Part shown: in pieces, positions 19,233 through 27,876 of the stretch
How the letters are laid out: each line of letters starts with the position of its first letter
Numbering within the stretch: position 1 is the first letter of the stretch
Assembly (NCBI GenBank): GCA_027293415.1
Contig: JAPUFX010000041.1
Location: 1 to 34,674 of the forward strand
From: Candidatus Methylomirabilota bacterium
GTDB taxonomy: Bacteria; Methylomirabilota; Methylomirabilia; Methylomirabilales; CSP1-5
Reading direction: 5' to 3'
Length of the DNA stretch: 34,674 nt
Position numbers and translations under genes: made by a program
Notes under the pieces: generated by a model
Seen by the model: the letters and a program-made list of their open reading frames with translations, nothing else
Databases searched by the model: none
Told to the model about the DNA's origin: nothing

Positions 19233-20384
19233 ATGAATAAGAAGATCTTCATCGTTGCCGGCGAGGCCTCAGGGGATCTCCATGGAGCTGACCTGACACG
19301 GGCCCTCTGCAGCCTAGACCCCGAGGTCACCCTTGTGGGAATGGGAGGGGAGCGGATGCGGGAGGCGGGCGTCCATCTCCTGGTCGATGCTGGGGAGTTA
19401 GCCGCGGTGGGTCTCACCGAGGTCTTCTCTCGCCTTGCGGCGCTGGGACGGGCTTTTCGTAAGCTCCGGAGGGCCCTTGCGGTCCAACGTCCCGACCTTC
19501 TCCTCCTTATTGACTTCCCCGACTTCAACTTTTGGCTCGCTCGGTCCTCCCGGCGGATGGGGATTCCAATCCTCTACTATATTAGCCCTCAAGTCTGGGC
19601 CTGGCGCCGGGGACGGGTCCGGACGCTGAAAAGGCTGGTGGAGAAGGTCGTCGTTATATTTCCGTTTGAGGAAGCCCTCTATCGTGAGGCGGGAGTCCCC
19701 GTCGCTTTTGTCGGACACCCCATGCTGGACCGGCTCCGGGACGTCCCCACCAGAGAGGAAGCCCGCCGCCGACTGGGCTGCGGGGAGTTGGAACTCATCG
19801 TCGGCCTCCTTCCTGGGAGCCGGGAGGGGGAGATTATGCACCACCTTCCCGTGCTCAAAAGGGCAGTGGCCCAGATTGCCCAGGCAAAGCCCGACATCCG
19901 GTTTCTCCTCGCCGTGGCCAATTCTCTTCCCCCCTACCTCGTGGAAACGCTACTCGAGGGGAGCAATTCCCTCATTCGGCCTCTGTACGGACAGACCTAT
20001 CAGGTCATGCGGGCGGCGGATTTGCTGATCACCGCGTCAGGGACGGCAACACTCGAAGCAGGGCTCCTCGGAACCCCGATGATTATTGTCTACCAGGTCT
20101 CTCGGCTCACCTGGTGGGCCGGGAAGCTCTTGGTGGATGTTCCCTCCATCGGGATGGTAAACTTAGTTGCAGGAAGGCGGGTGGTCCCCGAGCTCATCCA
20201 GAATGATTTTACGCCAGAGCGGGTCGCCAGAATCGCCCTGGAGCTGCTGCACAGCCCCGAGGCCCTCGGTGCGATTCGTCAGGAACTGAATGAAGTTCGG
20301 GGAAGGCTAGGGGAGGAGGGGGCCTCTCTTCGTGCCGCCCGAGAGGTGCTGAAGACGCTCCAAGAGACGGAGGACAGGGGTTAG
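19233..20384 (+). CDS. lpxB: Lipid-A-disaccharide synthase
   Basis: Joins UDP-2,3-diacylglucosamine to lipid X to form the lipid A disaccharide; GT19 glycosyltransferase, membrane-associated. ATG 19233 gives 383 aa starting MNKKIFIVAGEASGDLHG, the exact family N-terminus. Other blocks are ISPQVWAWRRGRV, GHPMLD, GLLPGSREGEI and SGTATLEAGLLGTPMIIVYQ. There is no clear Shine-Dalgarno sequence: the bases upstream are the right arm of a heptad hairpin. msbA, often next in such clusters, is absent; the next gene follows after 2 bases. Confidence 0.96.
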   Translation: MNKKIFIVAGEASGDLHGADLTRALCSLDPEVTLVGMGGERMREAGVHLLVDAGELAAVGLTEVFSRLAALGRAFRKLRRALAVQRPDLLLLIDFPDFNFWLARSSRRMGIPILYYISPQVWAWRRGRVRTLKRLVEKVVVIFPFEEALYREAGVPVAFVGHPMLDRLRDVPTREEARRRLGCGELELIVGLLPGSREGEIMHHLPVLKRAVAQIAQAKPDIRFLLAVANSLPPYLVETLLEGSNSLIRPLYGQTYQVMRAADLLITASGTATLEAGLLGTPMIIVYQVSRLTWWAGKLLVDVPSIGMVNLVAGRRVVPELIQNDFTPERVARIALELLHSPEALGAIRQELNEVRGRLGEEGASLRAAREVLKTLQETEDRG

Positions 20385-20386
20385 CG

Positions 20387-21088
20387 GTGGGACGAGGCTG
20401 GAAGCGGTACCGGACGCATCCTGTTGTCCTAGGTGTGCTCACCAGGCTGGCGGCAGTTGTGATGCGTGGACTTTTCCGGTCCCTGCGGGTTGCCTATGTG
20501 GGGCGCGAGGTCCTTGACCGGCTCATTCAGGAGGAGGGGAAGCAAGTCCTCGTGGCCTTCTGGCACGGCCGGCTCCTCATGATGCCCTTTGGGCCCTTTG
20601 GCAATCCCCAGGTTCGCTGGAGCATTATGGTCAGTCGGCACGCGGATGGGGAATATATCAGTCGGGTGGCAGAACGCCTTGGCATTTACTCGGTTCGGGG
20701 ATCGGCCCGCCGGGGCGGTCCCTGGGCACTTTTGGGCATGATTCGGGCCTCCCGGAAGGGGTCTCACCTGGCCATTACACCCGACGGGCCCATCGGCCCC
20801 AGGGAACAGGTAAAGCCAGGGACCATCGAGCTCGCCCGTCTAGCCGGCACGCCGATCATCCCCGTTGCCTTTGCCGCTTCACGGGGGAAGTTCCTGCACA
20901 GCTGGGACCGGTTTCTGATTCCCTATCCTTTTGCACGTGGGGTCTTTGTCTGTGGAGAACCGGTCTTGGTATCACCCAAGGCCGGGTCCGACGAAGTGGA
21001 AAAGGCGCGGGCCGTCTTGGAAGAACACCTTCACCACATTACGGCGGTGGCGGATGCCTATTTTAAACAGCGGCAGTCAGCCATCTGA
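20387..21088 (+). CDS. DUF374-family lysophospholipid acyltransferase-like protein
   Basis: The 233-aa product belongs to the DUF374 family, related to LPLAT acyltransferases and often found beside lpxB, waaA and lpxK. Visible motifs are FWHGRLLMMPF (about residues 51-61), SRHADGEYISRVAERLG, the GSARRGG segment and ITPDGPIGP, the last being the conserved acyltransferase-like block. A short hydrophobic N-terminal stretch suggests membrane attachment. Its role is probably in lipid A or envelope lipid acylation, but the exact reaction of DUF374 is not established. Start is GTG 20387 with ACAGGGG upstream, 2 bases after the lpxB stop. Confidence 0.85.
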   Translation: MGRGWKRYRTHPVVLGVLTRLAAVVMRGLFRSLRVAYVGREVLDRLIQEEGKQVLVAFWHGRLLMMPFGPFGNPQVRWSIMVSRHADGEYISRVAERLGIYSVRGSARRGGPWALLGMIRASRKGSHLAITPDGPIGPREQVKPGTIELARLAGTPIIPVAFAASRGKFLHSWDRFLIPYPFARGVFVCGEPVLVSPKAGSDEVEKARAVLEEHLHHITAVADAYFKQRQSAI

Positions 21089-21147
21089 ATGAGATACGAA
21101 GAAGCAGTTTCCATGGTGACAGCCGACGATGACAGCGGATTGAACCG

Positions 21148-22425
21148 ATGAGAATCCTGTACAGCATCGGACTCTTCTTTGCCATGCTTCCCTACCTACC
21201 CCGCTACCTCCGCCGCATGGGTCGGAGCGGTCCATTCGGTCTCGGGCTCACGGAGCGGCTTGGCCGATACCCGGAGGCGCTCACCGGCCGGCTTCAGGGA
21301 AAGCATCCCCTCTGGCTGCATTCGGTCTCGGTCGGGGAGGCGGTCGTAGGGAGCATTCTGGTTTCAAGGCTCCTTGCGCGGCGTCCCGGACTTCCCATTC
21401 TTGTTTCGACCGTCACCCCGACAGGGCGAAAGGTGGCAGAGGAGCGGATTCCCCAAGCAGAAGCGTTCATCTACTGGCCCCTCGACTTCCCCGGATCGGT
21501 GAACCGGGCCCTCACGGCCGTCGCTCCCCGGCTTGTCCTGCTCACGGAGGGGGAGATTTGGCCAAACTTCCTTGACACCTGCCACCACCGACAGGTTCCG
21601 GTCTTGCTGGTCAATGGTCGGATTTCGCAGCGATCCCTCCGGGGCTATCAGTTCGTCAAGCCGCTATTCCGCCGGGTCTTGGATCAGATCTCCCTCTTCT
21701 GCATGCGAGGGGAGGTCGATGCTGAAAGGATCTTAGCGTTGGGAGCCGATCCTCAGCGAGTCGTCGTGACCGGGAACATCAAGTATGATGACGAAGATGG
21801 AAATAGCCACTTTCCTCCCCATCTTGACGCGGTTGTACGTCTCATGGACGGCCGACCCGTCTGGGTCGCAGGGAGTACCCACCGGGGGGAGGAAAGTATT
21901 ATCCTGCAAGCCTTTCGCCAGGTCAGGAGCGAAGTTCCCGATTCAGTGCTGGTGCTTGCGCCACGTCATCCGGAACGGGTTCCCGAAGTGGAGACGCTCC
22001 TCCGGGAGGCAGATTTTCCCTTTGTCCGCCGGACCCATCTCCCAGAAAATAGTTCCGCGCTTCCGCCGGTCATCCTGGTCGACACGATGGGAGAACTCGG
22101 TCACCTGTATGCCCTCGCCACGGTGGTCTTTGTTGGGGGAAGTCTGGTCCCGGTGGGTGGGCACAATATCCTCGAGCCCGCGAGATATCGGCGGCCCATT
22201 CTGTTTGGTCCCCACATGGATAATTTTGCAGAGGTGGCTGAAGCGTTCCTGGGAGAAGGAATGTCTCACCAGGTTCGTGACACCCGTGAGCTTGTCGCGC
22301 GGGTTGTTGAACTCTTTCGGGATACCGCTGCTGCGCGCGAGATGGGGGAAGCTGCCTATCGGGTGCTGGACAGGAACCGGGGGGCGGCAGAGCGAACCGT
22401 CACCCTGGTCGAAAGGTTTCTGTGA
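21148..22425 (+). CDS. waaA: 3-deoxy-D-manno-octulosonic acid (Kdo) transferase
   Basis: Adds Kdo to lipid IVA at the inner face of the inner membrane; GT30 family with a GT-B fold. The 425-aa product has an N-terminal membrane anchor (about residues 1-20), WLHSVSVGEAVV with the catalytic Glu, LTEGEIWPNFL, GNIKYD, VAGSTHRGEE, LAPRHPER and the donor-site block VGGSLVPVGGHNILEPA. Its stop overlaps the lpxK start (GTGA), indicating coupling. Confidence 0.95.
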   Translation: MRILYSIGLFFAMLPYLPRYLRRMGRSGPFGLGLTERLGRYPEALTGRLQGKHPLWLHSVSVGEAVVGSILVSRLLARRPGLPILVSTVTPTGRKVAEERIPQAEAFIYWPLDFPGSVNRALTAVAPRLVLLTEGEIWPNFLDTCHHRQVPVLLVNGRISQRSLRGYQFVKPLFRRVLDQISLFCMRGEVDAERILALGADPQRVVVTGNIKYDDEDGNSHFPPHLDAVVRLMDGRPVWVAGSTHRGEESIILQAFRQVRSEVPDSVLVLAPRHPERVPEVETLLREADFPFVRRTHLPENSSALPPVILVDTMGELGHLYALATVVFVGGSLVPVGGHNILEPARYRRPILFGPHMDNFAEVAEAFLGEGMSHQVRDTRELVARVVELFRDTAAAREMGEAAYRVLDRNRGAAERTVTLVERFL

Positions 22426-23513
22426 ATCCGGTCGTGTACCGACAATATCTTCGCTGGATCGCCGGTCACGGTCCCTTGGGCCGGCCGGTCCGGGGTGTTC
22501 TGCGTGTTGCTTCCTGGATCTACGGCGTCGGTGTGGTAGGACGCCTCGGCCTTTACCGCACGGGCCTCCTCAGGCGCGAGCGCCTTTCCGCTCGAATCAT
22601 TAGTATTGGAAATTTGACAGCCGGGGGGACTGGGAAGACCCCGTTTGTCATCTTTCTCGTACAGGAAGCCAGGTACCGAGGACTTCGGCCGGCAGTGGTG
22701 GTGAGGGGTTACGGAGGGAGGAAAGAGGGGAAGACGGTAGTTGTTTCAGGGGGGGATACGATTCGACTGGGCTATCCGGAGGTCGGAGATGAGGCGGTGC
22801 TCTTGGCGCGGAAACTTCCGGGGGTTCCCATTCTCATGGCCGCGGATCGCGTTGAGGGGTGCCAGGTGGCGATTCGCGAATTCGGGGCTCAAGTCATCAT
22901 GCTGGACGACGGCTTCCAGCATCTCCGGGTCGAGCGAGACCTCGATATCCTTCTCCTCGACCAAGAAAATCCCTTCGGGTACGGTTATCTTCTACCTCGA
23001 GGGCTCTTGCGGGAGCCAGTGCGGGCCCTAGAGCGGGCAGATCTCGTAGTGGTGACGGCCGCTGGTGACGGGGGAGAACCTTTGGAATTTCCACGTGTGG
23101 TCCGCCCTGCTGGTTCGACGCCCGTGCTTCAAGCGGCATTTACCCCCACCGTCTTGACCAACACGAAGACCGGAGAGACAGTCGATGAGGAGGACCTCCG
23201 CCGCGAGCAAGTCATCGCCTTCTGTGGGATTGCGAACCCGCCGGCCTTTGAGCGGACCCTCCGGTCGCTCGGGATATTTCCCAAGCCTCACCTGATCTTC
23301 CCAGATCATCACCCGTATGATTCCTCGGATCTTTTGGAAATCGCGCAGCGGATGGAGGAGGTGGGGGCGAAGGTTGCCCTGACGACTGAAAAGGACGCCG
23401 TTCGCCTCGAAAAAATGTCCCCCCACTTTCCCATCGTTACTCTAGGGGTGAAACTCGTTCTCACTGTGGGGCACCCGGAGTTCAAGCAATGCTTGGATGC
23501 CTTGTTTCCTTAG
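22422..23513 (+). CDS. lpxK: Tetraacyldisaccharide 4'-kinase
   Basis: Phosphorylates the lipid A disaccharide at the 4' position to give lipid IVA; membrane-bound P-loop kinase. The 363-aa product has Walker A GNLTAGGTGKTPFVIFL (about residues 67-83), VVRGYGG and the catalytic DDGFQH motif. Start GTG 22422 overlaps the waaA stop by 4 bases. The enzyme works before WaaA in the pathway although the gene comes after it. It is followed at once by a GNRA-loop hairpin. Confidence 0.95.
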   Translation: MNPVVYRQYLRWIAGHGPLGRPVRGVLRVASWIYGVGVVGRLGLYRTGLLRRERLSARIISIGNLTAGGTGKTPFVIFLVQEARYRGLRPAVVVRGYGGRKEGKTVVVSGGDTIRLGYPEVGDEAVLLARKLPGVPILMAADRVEGCQVAIREFGAQVIMLDDGFQHLRVERDLDILLLDQENPFGYGYLLPRGLLREPVRALERADLVVVTAAGDGGEPLEFPRVVRPAGSTPVLQAAFTPTVLTNTKTGETVDEEDLRREQVIAFCGIANPPAFERTLRSLGIFPKPHLIFPDHHPYDSSDLLEIAQRMEEVGAKVALTTEKDAVRLEKMSPHFPIVTLGVKLVLTVGHPEFKQCLDALFP

Positions 23514-23531
23514 CAAGACCGCGAGGTCTTG
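23514..23531 (+). other. Perfect hairpin with GCGA tetraloop after lpxK
   Basis: CAAGACC (23514-23520), GCGA loop and GGTCTTG (23525-23531) begin immediately after the lpxK stop codon. A GNRA loop makes the stem stable, but no T-tract follows, so it may be an RNA-stability or attenuation element rather than a terminator. Confidence 0.6.
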
Positions 23532-23563
23532 GCTGACTACTGATACATTTACATGTAAAAGCC

Positions 23564-24643
23564 ATGAAGGTCATCGAGCGAAAGGTGCTTGATCCGGCTC
23601 AGGTCCACCGTATTCTGATCCGGGGTGTGAACTGGGTCGGGGACGCGGTGATGACCACGCCCGCCATCGCCGGGATTCGGAAGACGTTTCCCACTGCAAA
23701 GATCTCTCTTTTGGTGAAGCCGTGGGTTGCAGGGGTCTTTGAAGGGAGCCCGCACATTGACGAGATCCTCCTCTACGACCAGGAAGGCCGTCATGCAGGA
23801 TTGTCCGGATTGCTGCGCCTGGCCCACGAGCTTCGGAACTACCGGTTTGACGTGGCCATCTTGCTTCAGAATGCTTTTGAGGCAGCTCTTCTCACATCCC
23901 TGGCCCGAATCCCCCACCGGGTTGGCTATAAAACCCAGGGAAGAGGCTTTCTCCTCACCAAGGCGGTGCTCCCGGATCATTCGACGAGAGCGCTTCATCA
24001 CGTGGAGTATTACCAGACTCTCCTGAGGGTATCCGGCTGGCGAGAGGGACAGCAGCCGCCGATACTATACCTCAGCAGTGGGGCAGAAGAGAGGGCACAG
24101 GCTCTTCTGGGGGAGGAGGGAGTGCGCTCGGAAGAATCCCTCGTTGCCTTTAGTCCGGGCTCCACCTATGGCTCTGCCAAGTGTTGGCCGGCGGATCGGT
24201 ATGCGGCCCTTGCCGATCACCTGATCGAAGGCCTGGGGGTGAGGATACTACTGACCGGGACTCAGGCCGATGGAGTGGTGGCGAGGGATGTTCGAACCCT
24301 GGCCCGTCATGGGGAGCGCATCATCGATCTCACTGGTCGAACGAATATTCAACTCCTGGCGGCTGTCCTCAAACGCTGCGCCGTATATGTAACAAATGAT
24401 ACTGGGGCAATGCACATCGGGGCGGCTGTCGGTATTCCTCTCGTCGCCATCTTTGGACCCACCGACCCGAGAACTACGTCCCCTGTGGGAAAGCACGTCT
24501 TGCTGAGACACCCGGTCCCGTGTAGCCCCTGCCTCCTCAGAGAATGTCCCATTGACCACCGGTGTATGACGAACATTTCCGTCGATCAATTAACGTCTTC
24601 AGTTATAAATAGTTATAGAGCAATAAATAAAGTTGTACATTAA
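23564..24643 (+). CDS. waaF: ADP-heptose:LPS heptosyltransferase II
   Basis: Adds the second heptose to the LPS inner core; GT9 family. The 359-aa product shows RGVNWVGDAVMTTPAIAGIRK (about residues 22-42), FSPGSTYGSAKCWP, LTGTQAD, DLTGRTNIQLLAAVLKRC and the donor-site segment VTNDTGAMHIGAAVGIPLVAIFGPTDPRTTSP. A Cys cluster near the C-terminus (CSPCLLRECPIDHRCM) is common in bacterial WaaF. The last about 60 bases are unusually AT-rich. It overlaps the start of the next gene if TTG 24633 is used. Confidence 0.93.
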   Translation: MKVIERKVLDPAQVHRILIRGVNWVGDAVMTTPAIAGIRKTFPTAKISLLVKPWVAGVFEGSPHIDEILLYDQEGRHAGLSGLLRLAHELRNYRFDVAILLQNAFEAALLTSLARIPHRVGYKTQGRGFLLTKAVLPDHSTRALHHVEYYQTLLRVSGWREGQQPPILYLSSGAEERAQALLGEEGVRSEESLVAFSPGSTYGSAKCWPADRYAALADHLIEGLGVRILLTGTQADGVVARDVRTLARHGERIIDLTGRTNIQLLAAVLKRCAVYVTNDTGAMHIGAAVGIPLVAIFGPTDPRTTSPVGKHVLLRHPVPCSPCLLRECPIDHRCMTNISVDQLTSSVINSYRAINKVVH

Positions 24644-25229
24644 AGATTCGATCGAGGTGAAAGGCTCACCGGCGATCTTTCTGGACCGGGACGGGACCAT
24701 TAACGAAGACCCAGGGTATCTCACCCATCCCTCCGAGCTCCGCCTTCTTCCAGGTGTCGGGGAGGCGCTCCGACTGCTTCAAGAGCAGGGCTTCCGTCTG
24801 GTGATAGTGAGCAATCAGTCGGGAGTTGCCCGGGGGTTTTTGACAGAATCGATGTTAGAGGAGATTCAAAGAAGTCTTGATACCCTTCTCAAAGGTGAGG
24901 GGGTAACGCTGAGTGGAACATATTACTGCCCCCATCACCCAGAGGGTGCTCCCCCCTACCGGCAGGCATGCGAATGCCGAAAGCCAAAAGGGGGGTTGGT
25001 AGAGCGGGCCGCGAGGGAGCATGGGCTTGATTTGAACCGTTCCTATGTGGTCGGGGATCAGCACATCGATTTCGAACTCGCGCGTGAGATGGGGATGCCG
25101 GCCATCCTTGTCCTCACCGGAAAGGGGCGGCTCAGCCTGGCGTCGGGAGAGATTGAGCCAGATTACATCGCTCCTGACCTTACAGCCGCAGCCAGATGGA
25201 TTCTCCAGAGGCACTCCACTGTTGGGTGA
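24633..25229 (+). CDS. gmhB: D-glycero-beta-D-manno-heptose 1,7-bisphosphate 7-phosphatase
   Basis: HAD-family phosphatase of ADP-heptose synthesis, supplying the substrate of WaaF. The 198-aa product has the nucleophile motif FLDRDGTIN (Asp18 and Asp20), IVSNQSGVARG with the motif II Ser, the GmhB zinc site C-P-H-H with a later CEC (YYCPHHPEG and QACECRKPKGG), and VGDQHIDFELA. Start could be TTG 24633, overlapping waaF, or GTG 24657; neither has a strong ribosome binding site. The stop codon lies at the beginning of a heptad-repeat element. Confidence 0.92.
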   Translation: MYIKDSIEVKGSPAIFLDRDGTINEDPGYLTHPSELRLLPGVGEALRLLQEQGFRLVIVSNQSGVARGFLTESMLEEIQRSLDTLLKGEGVTLSGTYYCPHHPEGAPPYRQACECRKPKGGLVERAAREHGLDLNRSYVVGDQHIDFELAREMGMPAILVLTGKGRLSLASGEIEPDYIAPDLTAAARWILQRHSTVG

Positions 25230-25330
25230 CCGACCACCGACGTCCGATGACCGACCAAGCATGGATCGGGCATCTGTCATCGGACAGCGGTCATCGGTGA
25301 TCTGTCGTCGGTGTACGGTCATCGGTCAAC
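25226..25330. repeat. Heptad-periodic inverted repeat between gmhB and memo
   Basis: The left arm (25226-25255) steps through TGACCGA, CCACCGA, CGTCCGA, TGACCGA. The right arm (about 25276-25328) steps through TCATCGG, ACAGCGG, TCATCGG, TGATCTG, TCGTCGG, TGTACGG, TCATCGG. The arms are complementary in several registers, for example CCGATGACC with GGTCATCGG. The right arm ends just before the GAGGTGA ribosome binding site of the next gene. It is the longest of the four such elements in the window. Confidence 0.8.
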
Positions 25331-25340
25331 GAGGTGAAGA

Positions 25341-26144
25341 ATGATTAGGCAGGCAGCCGTTGCAGGCATGTTTTATCCGGGCGGGACCAAAGCACTCCGC
25401 CGTGAGGTGGAGGATCTACTCCCGACGGGGGAAGAACTGGTTGAGGGAGTGGGGGTCGTGGTCCCTCATGCCGGCTACCTTTACTCTGGCAGGGTCGCCG
25501 GAGCAGTCTACGCCCGGGTACACCCTCCCGAGGCCTGTGTCATTGTTGGCCCCAACCATAGCGGACTGGGGGCCGGGGCGGCTGTCATGACCTCTGGGAC
25601 TTGGGAGACGCCTCTGGGGGAGGAAGCGATCGATACTGAGCTCGCTCGCGCCATCCTGGATCGATCCCGGGTCCTGGAGGAGGATGATCGAGCCCATCGG
25701 AAAGAGCACTCGATCGAAGTCCAACTACCGTTTCTTCAGCTCCTGTTCCCTAAAGTGCCATTTGTCCCCATCTGTCTTTTCAGCCATGAATATGGCGTGT
25801 GCCATGATGTGGGTGAGGCCATGGGGGGGGCGATCCAGGCTTCAGGGAAACGTGTACTCCTGATTGCCAGCACCGACATGAGCCATTACGTTTCGCAGGA
25901 GATGGCCGAGAGAAAAGATCGAATAGCCATCGAAGCCATCGTGAATCTGGACCCCGAACGGCTGCACACCACGGTCCTCCGCGAGCGAATCAGCATGTGC
26001 GGCTTTCACCCGACCACCGCCATGTTGATTGCTGCTAAGGCGCTGGGTGGAACCCGGGCCGAGCTGATTCGCTACGCCACGTCCGGGGATGTCACCAAGG
26101 ACTACAACTCCGTGGTCGGCTATGCCGGCCTGATCATAGACTAG
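25341..26144 (+). CDS. Memo-family protein (AmmeMemoRadiSam system protein B type)
   Basis: The 267-aa product is a full-length Memo homologue, a fold related to LigB-type dioxygenases. It begins IRQAAVAGMFYPG, as the family does. The residues matching the metal-site His, His and Cys of human MEMO1 are present: His43 in PHAGYLYSG, His73 in GPNHSGLG and Cys220 in MCGFHPTTAM. The biochemical role in bacteria is not settled; many homologues accompany AMMECR1 and radical-SAM partners, neither of which is in this window. GAGGTGA is a good ribosome binding site. Its last 75 bases are echoed at 31059-31133, beyond the Grd genes. Confidence 0.9.
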   Translation: MIRQAAVAGMFYPGGTKALRREVEDLLPTGEELVEGVGVVVPHAGYLYSGRVAGAVYARVHPPEACVIVGPNHSGLGAGAAVMTSGTWETPLGEEAIDTELARAILDRSRVLEEDDRAHRKEHSIEVQLPFLQLLFPKVPFVPICLFSHEYGVCHDVGEAMGGAIQASGKRVLLIASTDMSHYVSQEMAERKDRIAIEAIVNLDPERLHTTVLRERISMCGFHPTTAMLIAAKALGGTRAELIRYATSGDVTKDYNSVVGYAGLIID

Positions 26145-26177
26145 GGCCCAGTCTTGTTTTTTCCGAGGAGAAAGCCC

Positions 26178-26207
26178 TTGACACGCCGCCCGTGTCCCGC
26201 ATAGCTT
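26178..26207 (+). promoter_or_regulatory. Candidate promoter for the grd operon
   Basis: A perfect -35 box TTGACA (26178-26183) is followed after 16-18 bases by CATAGC or TAGCTT (26200-26207), a poor -10 box. It lies 34 bases after the memo stop and would give a leader of about 190 bases before grdC. The -35 box is the best in the window; the weak -10 suggests an activated promoter. Confidence 0.45.
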
Positions 26208-26399
26208 GAACGCAGCGAAAAAAGGGGATATGCCGATACCCCCCAATCTATTGAAATGTGGGGAGGTACTCGATGAAGACGCCCGGTCGGTCTCTGCCCC
26301 CGGGTGTTTGCTTTTTGCAGGGTACTCTGTGGTTGCAACCTTCGCCGATTCGTGCCGGGGCGAGGCTCGGGAACGGGCTTTGCCATGAAGGAGGAGTCA
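26208..26399 (+). other. Possible structured 5' leader of grdC
   Basis: No convincing gene. GGGG at 26224-26227 can pair with the C-run at 26239-26244, and the same C-run can instead pair with GGGG at 26260-26263, so two folds compete. Further self-complementary parts are CCCGG 26282-26286 with CCGGG 26300-26304, and GGTTGCAACC at 26331-26340. It does not match the glycine riboswitch core as I know it. The ribosome binding site GGAGGAG (26390-26396) serves grdC. Confidence 0.35.
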
Positions 26400-27846
26400 A
26401 TGCGATTTCCTGTTATTAAAGGGGTCGCCTGCATCCTCGCGCATGTTCCTGACCTGGTCCCTTATGGATCGAAACCCCTCCGAGAGATCCGGAACGCCCC
26501 GAAGTTGCTCGTGGAAGTGAAGCGACACTTGAGAACCTACGGTGAGGCGGTCGAGTACCCCCCCCCAAGCCTTTATCGGCAACCTCCTCCCGGACGACCT
26601 CTGGAACTTCCAACAACCCTGGTATACGCACGTGCTTCACCAGGCACCCCGCTCTGGTCCCTATGGGGAGATCATGCCGGAGGACCAGTTCTACGGCCTG
26701 CTGAAAGCGGCCGATCGGTTCAACCTGGTGCATCTTGAAAAGGGGTTCATGGAGGAGGTGCGTGAGAAACTCCAGGCTCATCCACTTTCGCCCCAAGAGG
26801 ATGTGAATAGCCTGACAGGAGGGATACCTCTCCCGGAGATTGAATCGAGGGTCCGACGGGAAGAAGCCATTTCCCTCCGTGTCGGGGAAAGGATCGTTGG
26901 TTGTGTACTGAGGGATCACGAGGAGGATGAAACCCTGACAGCCGCAATCCTCCTAGAGAACCTGGCGTGCAAGGCGACGGGGGTCCTCGCTCTTCGCCAC
27001 CTGCTTCGCCCGCTTGCTGACGAAGCAAGCGTTTCCCCCCAGGAGATCGATTACATTATCGGAAGTTCAGAAGAGGCGGTCGGAGACCGCTACCAACGGG
27101 GCGGGGGGAGTCTAGGCAAGGCGATTGGGGAGATGGCCGGCCTCATCAAGGCCTCGGGGGCCGATGTGAAGGCCTTCTGTACTTCCCCCATGCATGCGGT
27201 GATCCTCGCGGGGGCCCTTGTCCAGGCCGGGATCTTCAGGAACGTCGCAGTGGTGGCGGGGGGCTCACTCCCCAAATTGGGGATGAAGTTCAAAGCCCAT
27301 CTCAAGAAAGAGATGCCGGTTCTGGAAGATGTGCTGGGGGGAGTCGCCGTCATTGTGGGAACCGATGACAGGAGGAACCCCATTATCAGGACCGATGCTG
27401 TAGGCATGCACGATATTGGCACAGGCACTTCCCAGCAAGCCCTCACCGAGGCTCTTGTTCTGAAGCCGTTGGAGAAGCTCGGGCGGCGGCTGACCGATGT
27501 GGCCAAGTACGCGACCGAGATGCATAACCCCGAGATTACCGTCCCGGCCGGAAGCGGCAACGTTCCCCACACCAACTATCGGATGATTGCTGCCTTAGCT
27601 GCCCTCCGGGGGGAGATTGGTCAGGAGGAGATGGAGCTTTTCGTCCGACGCCATGGGATGCCTGGCTATGCCCCCACGCAGGGTCACATCGCATCGGCAA
27701 TCTGCTTCCTCGGGCAGGCTCGAGATGGGTTGCGGACGAGAAAACTGAGGTGCGCCATGTTTCTCGCCAAGGGAAGCCTCTTTCTGGGGAGGATGACGGA
27801 GATGCCCGATGGGGTCTCCTTCCTCCTCGAACCGAATCCGGCTTAA
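26400..27846 (+). CDS. grdC: Glycine/sarcosine/betaine reductase protein C subunit GrdC (one-base frameshift)
   Basis: In clostridia, protein C takes the acetyl group from selenoprotein A and, with GrdD, releases acetyl phosphate; GrdC is related to FabH-type thiolase-fold enzymes. The start ATG 26400 with GGAGGAG gives MRFPVIKGVACILAHVPDL, matching GrdC N-termini. The frame breaks in a run of nine C (26558-26566): removing one C joins VEYPP to QAFIGNLLPDDLW and on through IVGCVLRDHE, QRGGGSLGKAIGE, FCTSPMHAVI, PTQGHIASA and AKGSLFLGRMTEMPDGVS, about 481 aa in all. Everything else is intact, so a sequencing or assembly error, or slippage of the C-run, is likelier than long-term decay. No grdD follows. 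Confidence 0.85.
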
Positions 27847-27876
27847 GTGTGTTTGACTGGGAAAGGAGGCGATAGA

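Noticed and set aside
26206-26388. 60-aa ORF between memo and grdC, a possible GrdX
   Set aside because: TTG start without a ribosome binding site, no family resemblance, and it overlaps the likely leader RNA.
26145-26399. Glycine riboswitch upstream of grdC
   Set aside because: The conserved core segments I would expect of the gcvT-type aptamer are not visible.
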